Positions 37,141-45,497 of a stretch of DNA of 64,000 nucleotides are shown in pieces. A model generated the notes under the pieces. It searched no databases. It was given only the letters and a program-made list of their open reading frames with translations, and had not been told where the DNA came from. The position numbers and the translations under genes were made by a program. How positions within the stretch are numbered: the stretch's first letter is position 1; every line of letters begins with the position of its first letter. Source of the stretch: Thalassomonas actiniarum (lineage in GTDB: Bacteria > Pseudomonadota > Gammaproteobacteria > Enterobacterales > Alteromonadaceae). The DNA lies in NCBI RefSeq assembly GCF_000948975.2, contig NZ_CP059735.1, forward strand, positions 4,278,001-4,342,000. Direction: 5' to 3'.

Positions 37141-37602
37141 TTAAGCCTTAACAGACAAATACCGCTGCAGGCTTTTATTCACCAGGTAGCCCATAACCAC
37201 AATGATCAAAACCCCGCTCAGCACAGGGGACAGTAAAAAGGACCAGCTTTGCCCAGTCATCATAATGAGCATAGGGTTGGCACCTGCCGGCGGATGGGTG
37301 GTTTTCGTGGCCAGCATCAAGGTGATTGCCAGCCCGGTCGCCAGTGCCAGCGACCAGGGATAAACCCCGACATAAGTGACAAAAACCAGGCCGACGCTTG
37401 CCGATAACAAATGCCCTAAAATGACATTTTTTGGCTGCGCCAGCGGGCTGGCCGGCACGCCAAAAACCAGCACCGTAGTAGCGCCAAACGGCGCCATCAA
37501 CCATAACCCGGTTTGGGTGAATACCTCCAGATAAGACAATATTGCCAGGGTAAGGGTCGCACCGAGTCCCGCCAGCAGGGAAAAATATTTCGTTGCCATC
37601 AC
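37141..37602 (-). CDS. HPP family integral membrane protein
   Basis: 153 residues, four membrane helices, with the signature THPPAGANPML (about 100-110) and APFGATTVLVFG. HPP proteins have been linked to nitrite transport in plastids and cyanobacteria; in other bacteria the role is open. A start one codon later (37599) is equally possible. Confidence 0.85.
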   Translation of the reverse strand: MMATKYFSLLAGLGATLTLAILSYLEVFTQTGLWLMAPFGATTVLVFGVPASPLAQPKNVILGHLLSASVGLVFVTYVGVYPWSLALATGLAITLMLATKTTHPPAGANPMLIMMTGQSWSFLLSPVLSGVLIIVVMGYLVNKSLQRYLSVKA

Positions 37603-37891
37603 TTCACTCTTTTTCGTTGTTAATCATTTTATGTCAGCCTTTCTCCACGCGGCTGCCTGCACCGTACAAGCACCAAAAGGAGACAAATTGGTCTACATTC
37701 ATAGAGAGATGATAGACACATCTGTCTCCCTTTACAATAACTCGTAAAAAAACTGACGGACTTCCCCGAAATGAACAAAAGGAAAAAGCAACAGATGCCC
37801 ATAAACAAAGGGAGTATCCCAAAGATAACGCACCTTAACTTGAATGCATGCGCCCATGATAGCGACGCCAGCAAAAACCGGGAATAGACAT

Positions 37892-38806
37892 TTACCAGCA
37901 AACTTTTTTTGACATAAAAAAATCAATAAAAGCGCGTACTTTAGGCTGTTCAAATTTGACCTGCTGATAATAAAGAAAAACTTCTGCACCCGGCCACCAG
38001 TAGTTTTCCAGCACAGGCAATAGCGTTTTGGCCTTTAGGTGTTGTTGCAATAATGGATCATCGGCGGCAAGGTTGATCAAGCCAAGCCCCTGGGCCGCTA
38101 ATTCAACAAATCCGGTCACGGTTTTAACCGGCGAGGCTAACGTCAGATATTCCGGCTGATCTTTAGCCGACTTGTCGCTTTTATTGACAATTAATAAATT
38201 ACTGGGTTGGTTATGCAAATAACCGATCAGCTGATGATGTTGCAACTCGTCTGGTGTGGCTGGCGTGCCATATTTCGCCAAATAACCCGGTGATGCGTAA
38301 ATACCGTAATGCGACTGCCATAAGGATCGCCTTTTCAGGCCCGGATGCCTGACACCTAGATAATCCCCTACCCCCCAATAGATATCGTAGCGGGAGTGTT
38401 CAAGATCAATAATTTTTTCCACGACATCACATTCAAGTTTGATATCCGGATATTTTTGGTGGAATTCACCTAACCAGGGAAAAATGGTTTCCTGGTAAAT
38501 TTCAGGCGCCTGAGTAACTATACTTAAGGTACCGCTGATATTTCCCTGCCTTAATGCCAACCAGCTGTGCAAGAGTTCATGTTGGCTGAGGATCTTTTCT
38601 GCCTGTAAACGAAATTCTTCACCAAATTGCGTCAAATTAACCTTACGGGTAGTGCGCTCAAATAGCGCCTCCCCCAGTTTAGCTTCCAGCAAGGAAACTT
38701 GCTTACTCATCGCCATCGGCGTTTGCTGTATCGCTGCCGCCGCCGCGGTAAAACTGCCGTGCTTTGCCACCAGCATAAAAGCCGTTAAGGTTTCGGTTTT
38801 AAACAT
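37892..38806 (-). CDS. LysR-family transcriptional regulator
   Basis: 304 residues. N-terminal winged HTH (LTAFMLVAKHGSFTAAAAAIQQTPMAMSKQVSLLEAKLGEALFERTTRKVNLTQFG) and a substrate-binding domain (about 90-295) of the two-lobe type. It is divergent from the CPBP gene (108 bp between starts), the usual arrangement for a LysR regulator and its target, so the CPBP gene may be controlled by it; inferred. Confidence 0.92.
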   Translation of the reverse strand: MFKTETLTAFMLVAKHGSFTAAAAAIQQTPMAMSKQVSLLEAKLGEALFERTTRKVNLTQFGEEFRLQAEKILSQHELLHSWLALRQGNISGTLSIVTQAPEIYQETIFPWLGEFHQKYPDIKLECDVVEKIIDLEHSRYDIYWGVGDYLGVRHPGLKRRSLWQSHYGIYASPGYLAKYGTPATPDELQHHQLIGYLHNQPSNLLIVNKSDKSAKDQPEYLTLASPVKTVTGFVELAAQGLGLINLAADDPLLQQHLKAKTLLPVLENYWWPGAEVFLYYQQVKFEQPKVRAFIDFFMSKKVCW

Positions 38807-38914
38807 AGTCGCCCATTACAAACTAAAAGTTTAACAAGACTAAACTAGCATACCGTTACTTTACAATAATAAGTTTTCTAGAATGTGTCTCATCACTAAC
38901 TATTTGAGTTAACT

Positions 38915-39649
38915 ATGACCACACCAGAATACCTGCTGATTGCTTATTTTATTTTGAATCCGGTGTTTATCTTTTTTAGTTATCACAAAGACAAAAAAAC
39001 AGTAACGGAAAATCCCGCGAAAAAAATCACGCTATATCGATGGACCCTGCTCTTTTTATGGCTGCCAACACTTTTTACCCTGGCATTAAGTTATTCCGGG
39101 CAAATCAGTGTTAGCAACCTGGGCATAAGCTGGCATTGGAATTGGATTACAGCAGGCTGCCTGGTGTTGTTGTTATTCACCGTGACTTACCTGCTTTTTT
39201 CTTTAGCACAAATAAAAAAACGTATCCGAGATGATTGCCAGCTGCAAAAAAGCTTAAACGGTCAACTAGCCCAGTCTCAATGGTTTATGCCAACCACTCC
39301 CAGGGAAACCCGTTATTTTATATTTGCTATTTCGGTCTCTGCCGGTATTTGTGAAGAGTTACTCTTTCGAGGTTATTTGCTCAATTTACTCTCAGGATTG
39401 TTACCTGATTATGCCGCGGTCACCCTTTCGGCAATATTGTTTGCTTTACCGCATATTTACCAGGGAGTTATACCTGCGATGCGCACCTTTATAATGGGGG
39501 TGATCTTTGCTTTGTTATATCTGCTCACCGACAGCATTATTATTTGTATCTTGCTTCATATTACCCTTGATATCTACGCCGGCATCCTGGCTTATCTTGT
39601 TTTTCAGTCAAAAACAATAAGCTCAGACCACAGCCCCCAAGTCGCCTGA
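38915..39649 (+). CDS. CPBP-family intramembrane glutamic endopeptidase
   Basis: 244 residues with about seven membrane helices. The active-site motif EELLFRGYL (EExxxR), the ALPHIYQG segment and the late HITLDIYAGI segment supply the residues expected of Rce1-like/CPBP proteases. Bacterial members cleave within the membrane, some in bacteriocin self-protection. The start has a poor ribosome site. Divergent from the LysR gene. Confidence 0.87.
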   Translation: MTTPEYLLIAYFILNPVFIFFSYHKDKKTVTENPAKKITLYRWTLLFLWLPTLFTLALSYSGQISVSNLGISWHWNWITAGCLVLLLFTVTYLLFSLAQIKKRIRDDCQLQKSLNGQLAQSQWFMPTTPRETRYFIFAISVSAGICEELLFRGYLLNLLSGLLPDYAAVTLSAILFALPHIYQGVIPAMRTFIMGVIFALLYLLTDSIIICILLHITLDIYAGILAYLVFQSKTISSDHSPQVA

Positions 39650-39984
39650 AGTCAGGGTGAAATACCGGTCCAGGAAAACCACCTGATGGCCTTCCTGCTG
39701 ATTAATATAGAGCGCTAAATGCAATAAGCGCTCTAAAACCCGACATCAAAATTAACAAACAAAAAATACAGCAGTTAAATCAGCAATTTTTATTCCTGCC
39801 CCCAGCGACAATGATCTCGGATAACACATCTTCACTAAGCGCTTGGCATTAAAATAAAATTCCGGCCAACTCCCCTGCTATCAGCTGATTTATCCAATTA
39901 AAAATTCAGTGAAAAAATAAATTCAGTTACACAATTTTTAGCCTGCTTATTCCATCCTGCGCGTATCTAAGGTATAAGAGGCCA
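39650..39984. other. Intergenic stretch with a hairpin
   Basis: TAGAGCGCT/AGCGCTCTA stem (39708-39716 with 39727-39735), without a T run, perhaps the end of the CPBP transcript. Nothing else is seen before the RIO kinase gene. Confidence 0.4.
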
Positions 39985-40839
39985 ATGAAAATACCAAAAA
40001 GAATACAACCCCTGGTGGAAGACGGCCTGGTCGATGAAGTTCTGGGCCAGTTAATGAGCGGTAAAGAAGCCACTGTTTATACGGTGCGCTGCGGCGATGA
40101 AATTCGCTGCGCCAAAGTGTATAAAGATGCCGTAAAGCGCAGCTTTAAAAAAGCCGTGCAATACCGGGAAGGACGTAAAGTACGTAACAGCCGCCGTGCA
40201 AGAGCCATGGAAAAAGGCTCGAAATTTGGCCGGGAACAACAAGAGCAGGCCTGGCAAAATGCCGAAGTTGATGCCCTATACCGGATAGCAGATGCCGGTG
40301 TACGGGTACCACAGCCTTATGGCTGTTTCGACGGCGTGCTCTTGATGGAGCTGATCACCGATGAAGAAGGCGATGTCGCCCCCAGGCTGAACGATGTTGT
40401 AATGTCGGCGCAGCAGGCGATAGAAGATCACGCCATTGTCATGACCTATATTATGCGCATGTTATGTGCGGGATTAATCCACGGCGATTTGTCTGAATTT
40501 AATGTCCTGGTGGACGAATACGGCCCGGTGATCATCGACTTTCCCCAAGCGGTCGATGCCGCCGCCAATAATAATGCCAAAAGCATGCTTTTTCGCGATG
40601 TCGATAATATGACCGGCTATTATGCCCAGTTTGCCCCCCAGCTGCGAAAAACCCGTTACGGTAAGGAAATCTGGCAGTTATACCAGCAAGGACTGCTAAC
40701 TCCCTATACCGAGCTTAGCGGCAATTATCAGGAAGACAAACGCGCCGCCGATGTTGATACGGTACTGGAAGAAATCAAGGCTGCCTTTGCCGAGCAAGAA
40801 GCCCGACAGGAACGCCTGGCCACACAAGCGCTGGACTAA
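39985..40839 (+). CDS. RIO1-type serine/threonine protein kinase
   Basis: 284 residues. RIO kinase features: the nucleotide-binding STGKEATVY-like stretch here as MSGKEATVYTVRCGDEIRCAKVYKDAVKRSFK (catalytic Lys in CAKVY), catalytic loop HGDLSEFNVLV and metal-binding IIDFPQ. The length and the long basic segment (REGRKVRNSRRARAMEKGSKFG) match the bacterial PA4780-like RIO kinases. The target is unknown. Confidence 0.93.
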   Translation: MKIPKRIQPLVEDGLVDEVLGQLMSGKEATVYTVRCGDEIRCAKVYKDAVKRSFKKAVQYREGRKVRNSRRARAMEKGSKFGREQQEQAWQNAEVDALYRIADAGVRVPQPYGCFDGVLLMELITDEEGDVAPRLNDVVMSAQQAIEDHAIVMTYIMRMLCAGLIHGDLSEFNVLVDEYGPVIIDFPQAVDAAANNNAKSMLFRDVDNMTGYYAQFAPQLRKTRYGKEIWQLYQQGLLTPYTELSGNYQEDKRAADVDTVLEEIKAAFAEQEARQERLATQALD

Positions 40840-40920
40840 ACCGACTGCTGCAGGCCAGGAAGACAAATTTATACGCCGGTGTAATTTGCCGGGCGAGTGT
40901 TCAAAAGGATGACTAAGGAA

Positions 40921-41382
40921 CTATTCGCCACGGTATTTAATTTGCACCCCCTGCAGGAAATTGCGCAGGATTTGGTCTTTACACTGGCGATAATGTTTAT
41001 GCTCCGGCTTGCGGAAAAAAGCACTTAACTCCGGCTTGCTGACCCTTAGGTCCGCCAGCTTCAAGATATCAATGATATCTTCAGCTTTCATATTTAATGC
41101 AATTTTGAGCTTCATTAAGATCAAGTTATTGGTTAAGCGTTTTTCCGGTGGATGTTGCGGACCGTCTTTTTTACCCCGCTTTTCATTGATCAGGCCATTT
41201 AGGAAAATCGCCAGTTCGGTATCGCCGCAGGCTTTATAATCAGGATCGTCATCTTTCTTCAGCCAACAAGTTATCTGCTTCCTGGCTATCTGATGATCGG
41301 CCAAAGCCATGATAGCCACCATTTTGTCATCGTTATAATTGAAGATATAGCGGATGCGGCGAAGTACGTCGTTATTGGTCAC
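40921..41382 (-). CDS. DUF1456 family protein (YehS-like)
   Basis: 153 residues, two DUF1456 repeats: NDVLRRIRYIFNYNDDKMVAIM and NLILMKLKIALNMKAEDIIDIL, each followed by a segment ending at a Cys near ACGDTEL or QCKDQIL. Cytoplasmic, function unknown, widespread in gammaproteobacteria. Confidence 0.9.
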   Translation of the reverse strand: MTNNDVLRRIRYIFNYNDDKMVAIMALADHQIARKQITCWLKKDDDPDYKACGDTELAIFLNGLINEKRGKKDGPQHPPEKRLTNNLILMKLKIALNMKAEDIIDILKLADLRVSKPELSAFFRKPEHKHYRQCKDQILRNFLQGVQIKYRGE

Positions 41383-41623
41383 ACATGTTTCCTGAATAAA
41401 ATTGCAGCCTGGTCATTTTGACGACTGCCTGATAATGGCGGCAATTTTAGCAGACTTTAGGCTTATCAATAAAGCCTCAACAAGGGAGAATCAATCGCTC
41501 TTCCCACTTTAAGGTATTTACAAAGGTTAGCGTTGTTTATTACCCTCCCTTTTTACCACTCCAAAAACAACATCTTCTAGTTCTCCGGTTAAAGGTAGGT
41601 CATGCAAAAATTGCTTAACCTCA

Positions 41624-42490
41624 CTAACTTAACCTGACTTTAAATTCATCCCGGTAACGGCGGGATAAGTTTAACTGCTTGCCGTTTTTCAGCATGACTT
41701 CGCAATCGCCGCTCGGCTGGGGACTGATAGAATCGACGGCATCGAGATTAACGCCATATGAGCGGTGAATACGGCAAAAACCTTTATCCGATATCTGCTC
41801 TATTAAACCGCTTAGGGTGGAACGCAGCGGATAAACCCTGTCCTTGATATGCAGATTCACATAGTTGCCGCATGACTCCAGCCATTCAATATCTTCAACC
41901 TTAATGATAAATTCTTTACCCAGTTTTTTCACCAGCAGGCGATCACATTCCTGCTCTTTACTATTTTCTTCGCTCGCTTCTTCTCCGTCGGGCACCAGGC
42001 AGGCTTCGCCGATAAGGCGGCTGACAACAAAACGAAAACAATAGATCACCATCACAAAAAAGACATAGGTCCAGGCATCTTTACGGTATTCGTATAGCAG
42101 CTCTATCGGCAACTCACCAAATTGATAGTGCAGCTGCTGGCTGAGAAAGATCAGCTTGCGCAAGAAAACCATCAGGCCGACATGCATCAGGGAAAAGACC
42201 ACCGAAGCCAGCACATGCCAGACAATATTTTTTTTCAGCGTTAACCAGGTCAGCGGTACTTTATTTAAAAAAAGCATCAATAAAGGCAAGAGTAAGATAA
42301 AACTTACCGCACTGGTATATTCGAGTACAAAAGGTTGCCAAAGGGGAAAATCAACTCCCTGTTTTTCCCGGCCGGCCTCCATAAGAATAGAAGTGGCATT
42401 GATGGTATTGTTGATAAACAGGTAGCCTATCAGGAAGCACAATTCATAAAATTTCGGCCGTTTTTCAATTTCGGTTAATAAGTTCATCAT
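41624..42490 (-). CDS. Membrane-bound LytTR-type transcriptional regulator
   Basis: 288 residues from the ATG at 42490; a GTG at 42541 would add 17 residues. Four membrane helices lie in the first ~165 residues; the C-terminal LytTR DNA-binding domain reads VKKLGKEFIIKVEDIEWLESCGNYVNLHI...LIEQISDKGFCRIHRSYGVNLDAVDSI...LSRRYRDEFK. Such anchored LytTR proteins act without a receiver domain. It is divergent from the acyltransferase gene (starts about 180 bp apart), a likely target. Confidence 0.88.
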   Translation of the reverse strand: MMNLLTEIEKRPKFYELCFLIGYLFINNTINATSILMEAGREKQGVDFPLWQPFVLEYTSAVSFILLLPLLMLFLNKVPLTWLTLKKNIVWHVLASVVFSLMHVGLMVFLRKLIFLSQQLHYQFGELPIELLYEYRKDAWTYVFFVMVIYCFRFVVSRLIGEACLVPDGEEASEENSKEQECDRLLVKKLGKEFIIKVEDIEWLESCGNYVNLHIKDRVYPLRSTLSGLIEQISDKGFCRIHRSYGVNLDAVDSISPQPSGDCEVMLKNGKQLNLSRRYRDEFKVRLS

Positions 42491-42673
42491 TTCATCTTTA
42501 TTGTTGGCACCCAGGTAAATATTTTTATCCCCGGATACCACCGCTTATCCCTATCCCTTGTTATTTAAGCCTTTTTGACTTTTTCATCTTGAGCACAACC
42601 GCTACGCTGGCATTATAAAATCATGTTAAAGCAAACATGACAAAGACTTAAGGACACACTATTAGAGGCCAAT

Positions 42674-43945
42674 ATGATAACCCAAAATCCTCCTTCACAA
42701 CATCCGGGAAAGCCGCCGAAAACCAAAGCCGTTATGAGCGACAGGCGTTACGACATCGACTGGCTCAGATCCCTGGCCTTTATCTTATTAATTTTTTATC
42801 ACATAGCTCAGTTCTATGTATTTGACTGGAACTGGCATATTAAAAGCGCCTACCAAAGTGAGTTTTTGCAAAACATTATGCTCCTGGTGAATCAATGGCG
42901 TATGCCGCTTATTTTTTTGATTTCCGGCACCGCACTGGCGTTGGTTGAAGCAAGAACCACTACCCGGGCTTTATTAAAAACCCGCTTTGTCCGTATCTTT
43001 ATGCCCTTAGTGATCGGCATGTATTTGATTGTGCCTCCCCAGCTGTATTTTGAGCTGATACAAAAAGAAGGATTCAGCGGGGATTATTTCCGTTTTTTCC
43101 GCTTTTATATCGATGCCGATACCACCATGTATCCCGATCACCAGCATGGACCCCTGGGGTTATTAACCTGGAATCATTTATGGTACCTTGCCTATTTATG
43201 GCATTACACCCTGATTTATCTGGTATTAAAACCGCTATTAACTCGGATAAACTTCACACGTATCAACAAGGTTTCCCCGCCGGCTTTAGTCTTGATACCG
43301 GTAAGTCTGTTTATTTTCTATGGCCTGGTGATAGAGCCGCTTTACCCGTCAACGAATGCCCTGGTCGATGACTGGTATAATCATGCCCTTTATTTTACCG
43401 TTTTCCTGCTTGGCTATATGCTGGCTAAATCGCCGGCTATCTGGCAAAGCATTATCCACTATCGGAAAACCTGGTTGATACTGGCTATTTTCAATTACTT
43501 ACTGGTGATTATTCGTTATAACCGTGCCCTGGGCTTTGACATCGACTATCTCAATGGCTCGCTGTTAACCCAGGTAGCAATCCAGTTTATCTGGTGCGCC
43601 AATAAGGTCTTTTGGCTGCTGGCCATTATCGGTTTTGCCGGTGCTTACCTCAACAAGAAACATCCGCTGTTAGCCTATATGAATCAAGCCGTTTTACCCT
43701 GGTATATCTTACATCAAACCCTGATCATTATTTTTGCCGCCTGCCTGGCCAAGTTTGCCTTAGGGCCTGTGCTGGAGCCGCTGTTGCTGATCCTGATGAC
43801 CTTTGCCGGCTGTTTTATCGGTTACGAGGTCATTAAACGTTTTACCCTGACACGCTTTATTTTTGGCTTAAAAGTTAACAACCAAGTTCATGGCTCAGCT
43901 CTTAGTTCCCCGGTAACAGCAGCAGAAAAAAACGCACTTAATTAG
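42674..43945 (+). CDS. Acyltransferase-3 family membrane protein (OpgC-like)
   Basis: 423 residues, about ten membrane helices. It begins with the family signature RYDIDWLRSLAFILLIFYHIAQFY, where the His is the putative catalytic residue, followed by WRMPLIFLISGTALAL and RFVRIFMPLVIG. The plan is that of glucan-biosynthesis protein C and of O-acetylases that modify periplasmic or surface glycans. The substrate cannot be told from sequence. Confidence 0.87.
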   Translation: MITQNPPSQHPGKPPKTKAVMSDRRYDIDWLRSLAFILLIFYHIAQFYVFDWNWHIKSAYQSEFLQNIMLLVNQWRMPLIFLISGTALALVEARTTTRALLKTRFVRIFMPLVIGMYLIVPPQLYFELIQKEGFSGDYFRFFRFYIDADTTMYPDHQHGPLGLLTWNHLWYLAYLWHYTLIYLVLKPLLTRINFTRINKVSPPALVLIPVSLFIFYGLVIEPLYPSTNALVDDWYNHALYFTVFLLGYMLAKSPAIWQSIIHYRKTWLILAIFNYLLVIIRYNRALGFDIDYLNGSLLTQVAIQFIWCANKVFWLLAIIGFAGAYLNKKHPLLAYMNQAVLPWYILHQTLIIIFAACLAKFALGPVLEPLLLILMTFAGCFIGYEVIKRFTLTRFIFGLKVNNQVHGSALSSPVTAAEKNALN

Positions 43946-43968
43946 AACTGCTCTGCAAAATATCACCT

Positions 43969-44034
43969 GGCCAGCTCTTTTATTTACTTAGCTAACTAGC
44001 GGGTTAATTATCTAAGTAAATAAAGGGCTTGGCC
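43969..44034. terminator. Long imperfect inverted repeat after the acyltransferase gene
   Basis: About 27 bp on each side pair: left GGCCAGCTCTTTTATTTACT... with right ...AGTAAATAAAGGGCTTGGCC, enclosing ACTAGCGGG. It sits 24 bp after the stop and may serve as terminator, although its length and AT-rich centre also fit a small mobile palindrome. Confidence 0.5.
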
Positions 44035-44272
44035 TGAAACCAGCTTTAATTCCCCATGCCCCCAGGCCCCTGATAGTCAAGTAAACAGCCATTACAATGG
44101 CCATTTTTATTAATTTGAATTATCAATAAAAGTGAACTTTACTTAAATTCCTAACTGCTACTTTCTGTGATTTATTTTTACGCAAGACACGAAACCTGTC
44201 CGTTGGGTAAGGGATGATCCATTTAAAGATAATAAGTTTAAATAGATCCCAGATCAGAAGGACAACATCCCG

Positions 44273-44800
44273 ATGTATAAAATAAAGCTTTACACCCTGG
44301 TTGCCGCGCTATTATTAACTAGCTCCCTATCCGTACATGCGACGCTGATCACCTCAGACTTAGTACAGCTGGACGCCGATACCTGGCAAGGGACCTATAA
44401 AATTACCAACAATACCTTACCTTTTGATATTGAAGAATTTAGTATCTATTTTGATTTTAGCCTGTTTGAAAACCTTGTGGCCACAGGCGCGCCGCCTGAC
44501 TGGGATCCTTTGGTTATCCAACCGGATATCGGCCTGCCCGACGACGGCTTCTACGACGCACTGGCACTCGCTGTCGGGATTATCCCCGGCGATATGTTAT
44601 CCGGTTTTATGATTGAGTTTGATTATCTCGGCCTCGACCTGCCGCCGGCAATGCCTTTTGAGATCTTAGATCCTTTCACTTTTGACCTGCTCGACAGCGG
44701 TGAAGTGACCTTTACATCGATAACCGAATTACCTGTGCCTGCTCCCGCCGCCTTGGGCTTGCTGGTCCTGGGACTTCTCGGTGTAAGGCGGCGAAAATAA
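44273..44800 (+). CDS. PEP-CTERM sorting-domain protein
   Basis: 175 residues. Signal peptide (VAALLLTSSLSVHA), a beta-rich body and a C-terminal sorting signal: VPAPAALG, a hydrophobic stretch and RRRK. PEP-CTERM proteins are cut and anchored or exported by an exosortase (EpsH/XrtA type), which is not in this window. Here the motif is VPAP rather than VPEP. The body is acidic, with no Cys. Confidence 0.88.
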   Translation: MYKIKLYTLVAALLLTSSLSVHATLITSDLVQLDADTWQGTYKITNNTLPFDIEEFSIYFDFSLFENLVATGAPPDWDPLVIQPDIGLPDDGFYDALALAVGIIPGDMLSGFMIEFDYLGLDLPPAMPFEILDPFTFDLLDSGEVTFTSITELPVPAPAALGLLVLGLLGVRRRK

Positions 44801-44830
44801 AGTCACACAGCTGAATAACAGTGTTCCCCC

Positions 44831-44877
44831 CTGAAAATATGGATCCTTAATATAGGATCCATATTTTCAGTGTTTTT
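44831..44877 (+). terminator. Strong terminator after the PEP-CTERM gene
   Basis: A perfect 17-bp stem (44831-44847 with 44854-44870) with loop TAATAT, followed by TGTTTTTT. Confidence 0.92.
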
Positions 44878-45497
44878 TCTTCTTACCGCCAACAAGGCTT
44901 CTTCTCAACGGCAGTTGTTAACAGTTCGATACCAGCTTTCAATTCATCATTAAAATTCAAAGGGTTAAGGTGATAGCTTTAAAACCTTGCCAAAAGTGAT
45001 GCAATGTTCGCCCCAAAAAATAATTATCCCCTGACTGTAAAAATGATTTTCCAATCATTACAACAAGCTTCACCGGAGTAAAAAATTCTGACAGAAATTG
45101 ACGCCTTTTCCGTCTTGAATTTTCAAAACCTGTTAACTATTCTTTTTTACCAAATTAGATGCAGGGAAGCCGGTGCACACCGGTGGCCGTTGATACGCTA
45201 CCTCTGAGCACATAAAACCAGCTTTGTTGTATTTGATTTACTTGATGTACTCACTGACGACTTTCTTGTCAGCAATAATGACCCCGCCAGCAAAAGGTTG
45301 GTGGAATAAGCTGCTGACTCTGCAATATATCAGTGTTGTATCGTTTCCAAACAACTCTTCACATGATCCAGCTATAGTCCAGCATTTGATGACATACGCT
45401 CATTTTTGAGAATGATCTGAAACATGATCACTCAGTCAGTTTCAACCGAACGGTTACAGATCCCGTAATCTGTGCCCATCGGCCAAGGGGGAATGTT
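44878..45497. other. Long upstream region of the surface-protein operon
   Basis: 620 bp with no convincing gene; a 61-codon frame at 45224 has no features. A small hairpin CCGGT-GCAC-ACCGG lies at 45170-45183 within GCAGGGAAGCCGGTGCACAC. AAGGGGGA precedes the ATG at 45498. Confidence 0.4.

Noticed and set aside
45155-45205. A cobalamin-riboswitch-like string (AGGGAAGCCGGTGCA).
   Set aside because: The following B12-box-like part and the conserved core GCCACTG are missing, and the downstream genes have no link to cobalamin.
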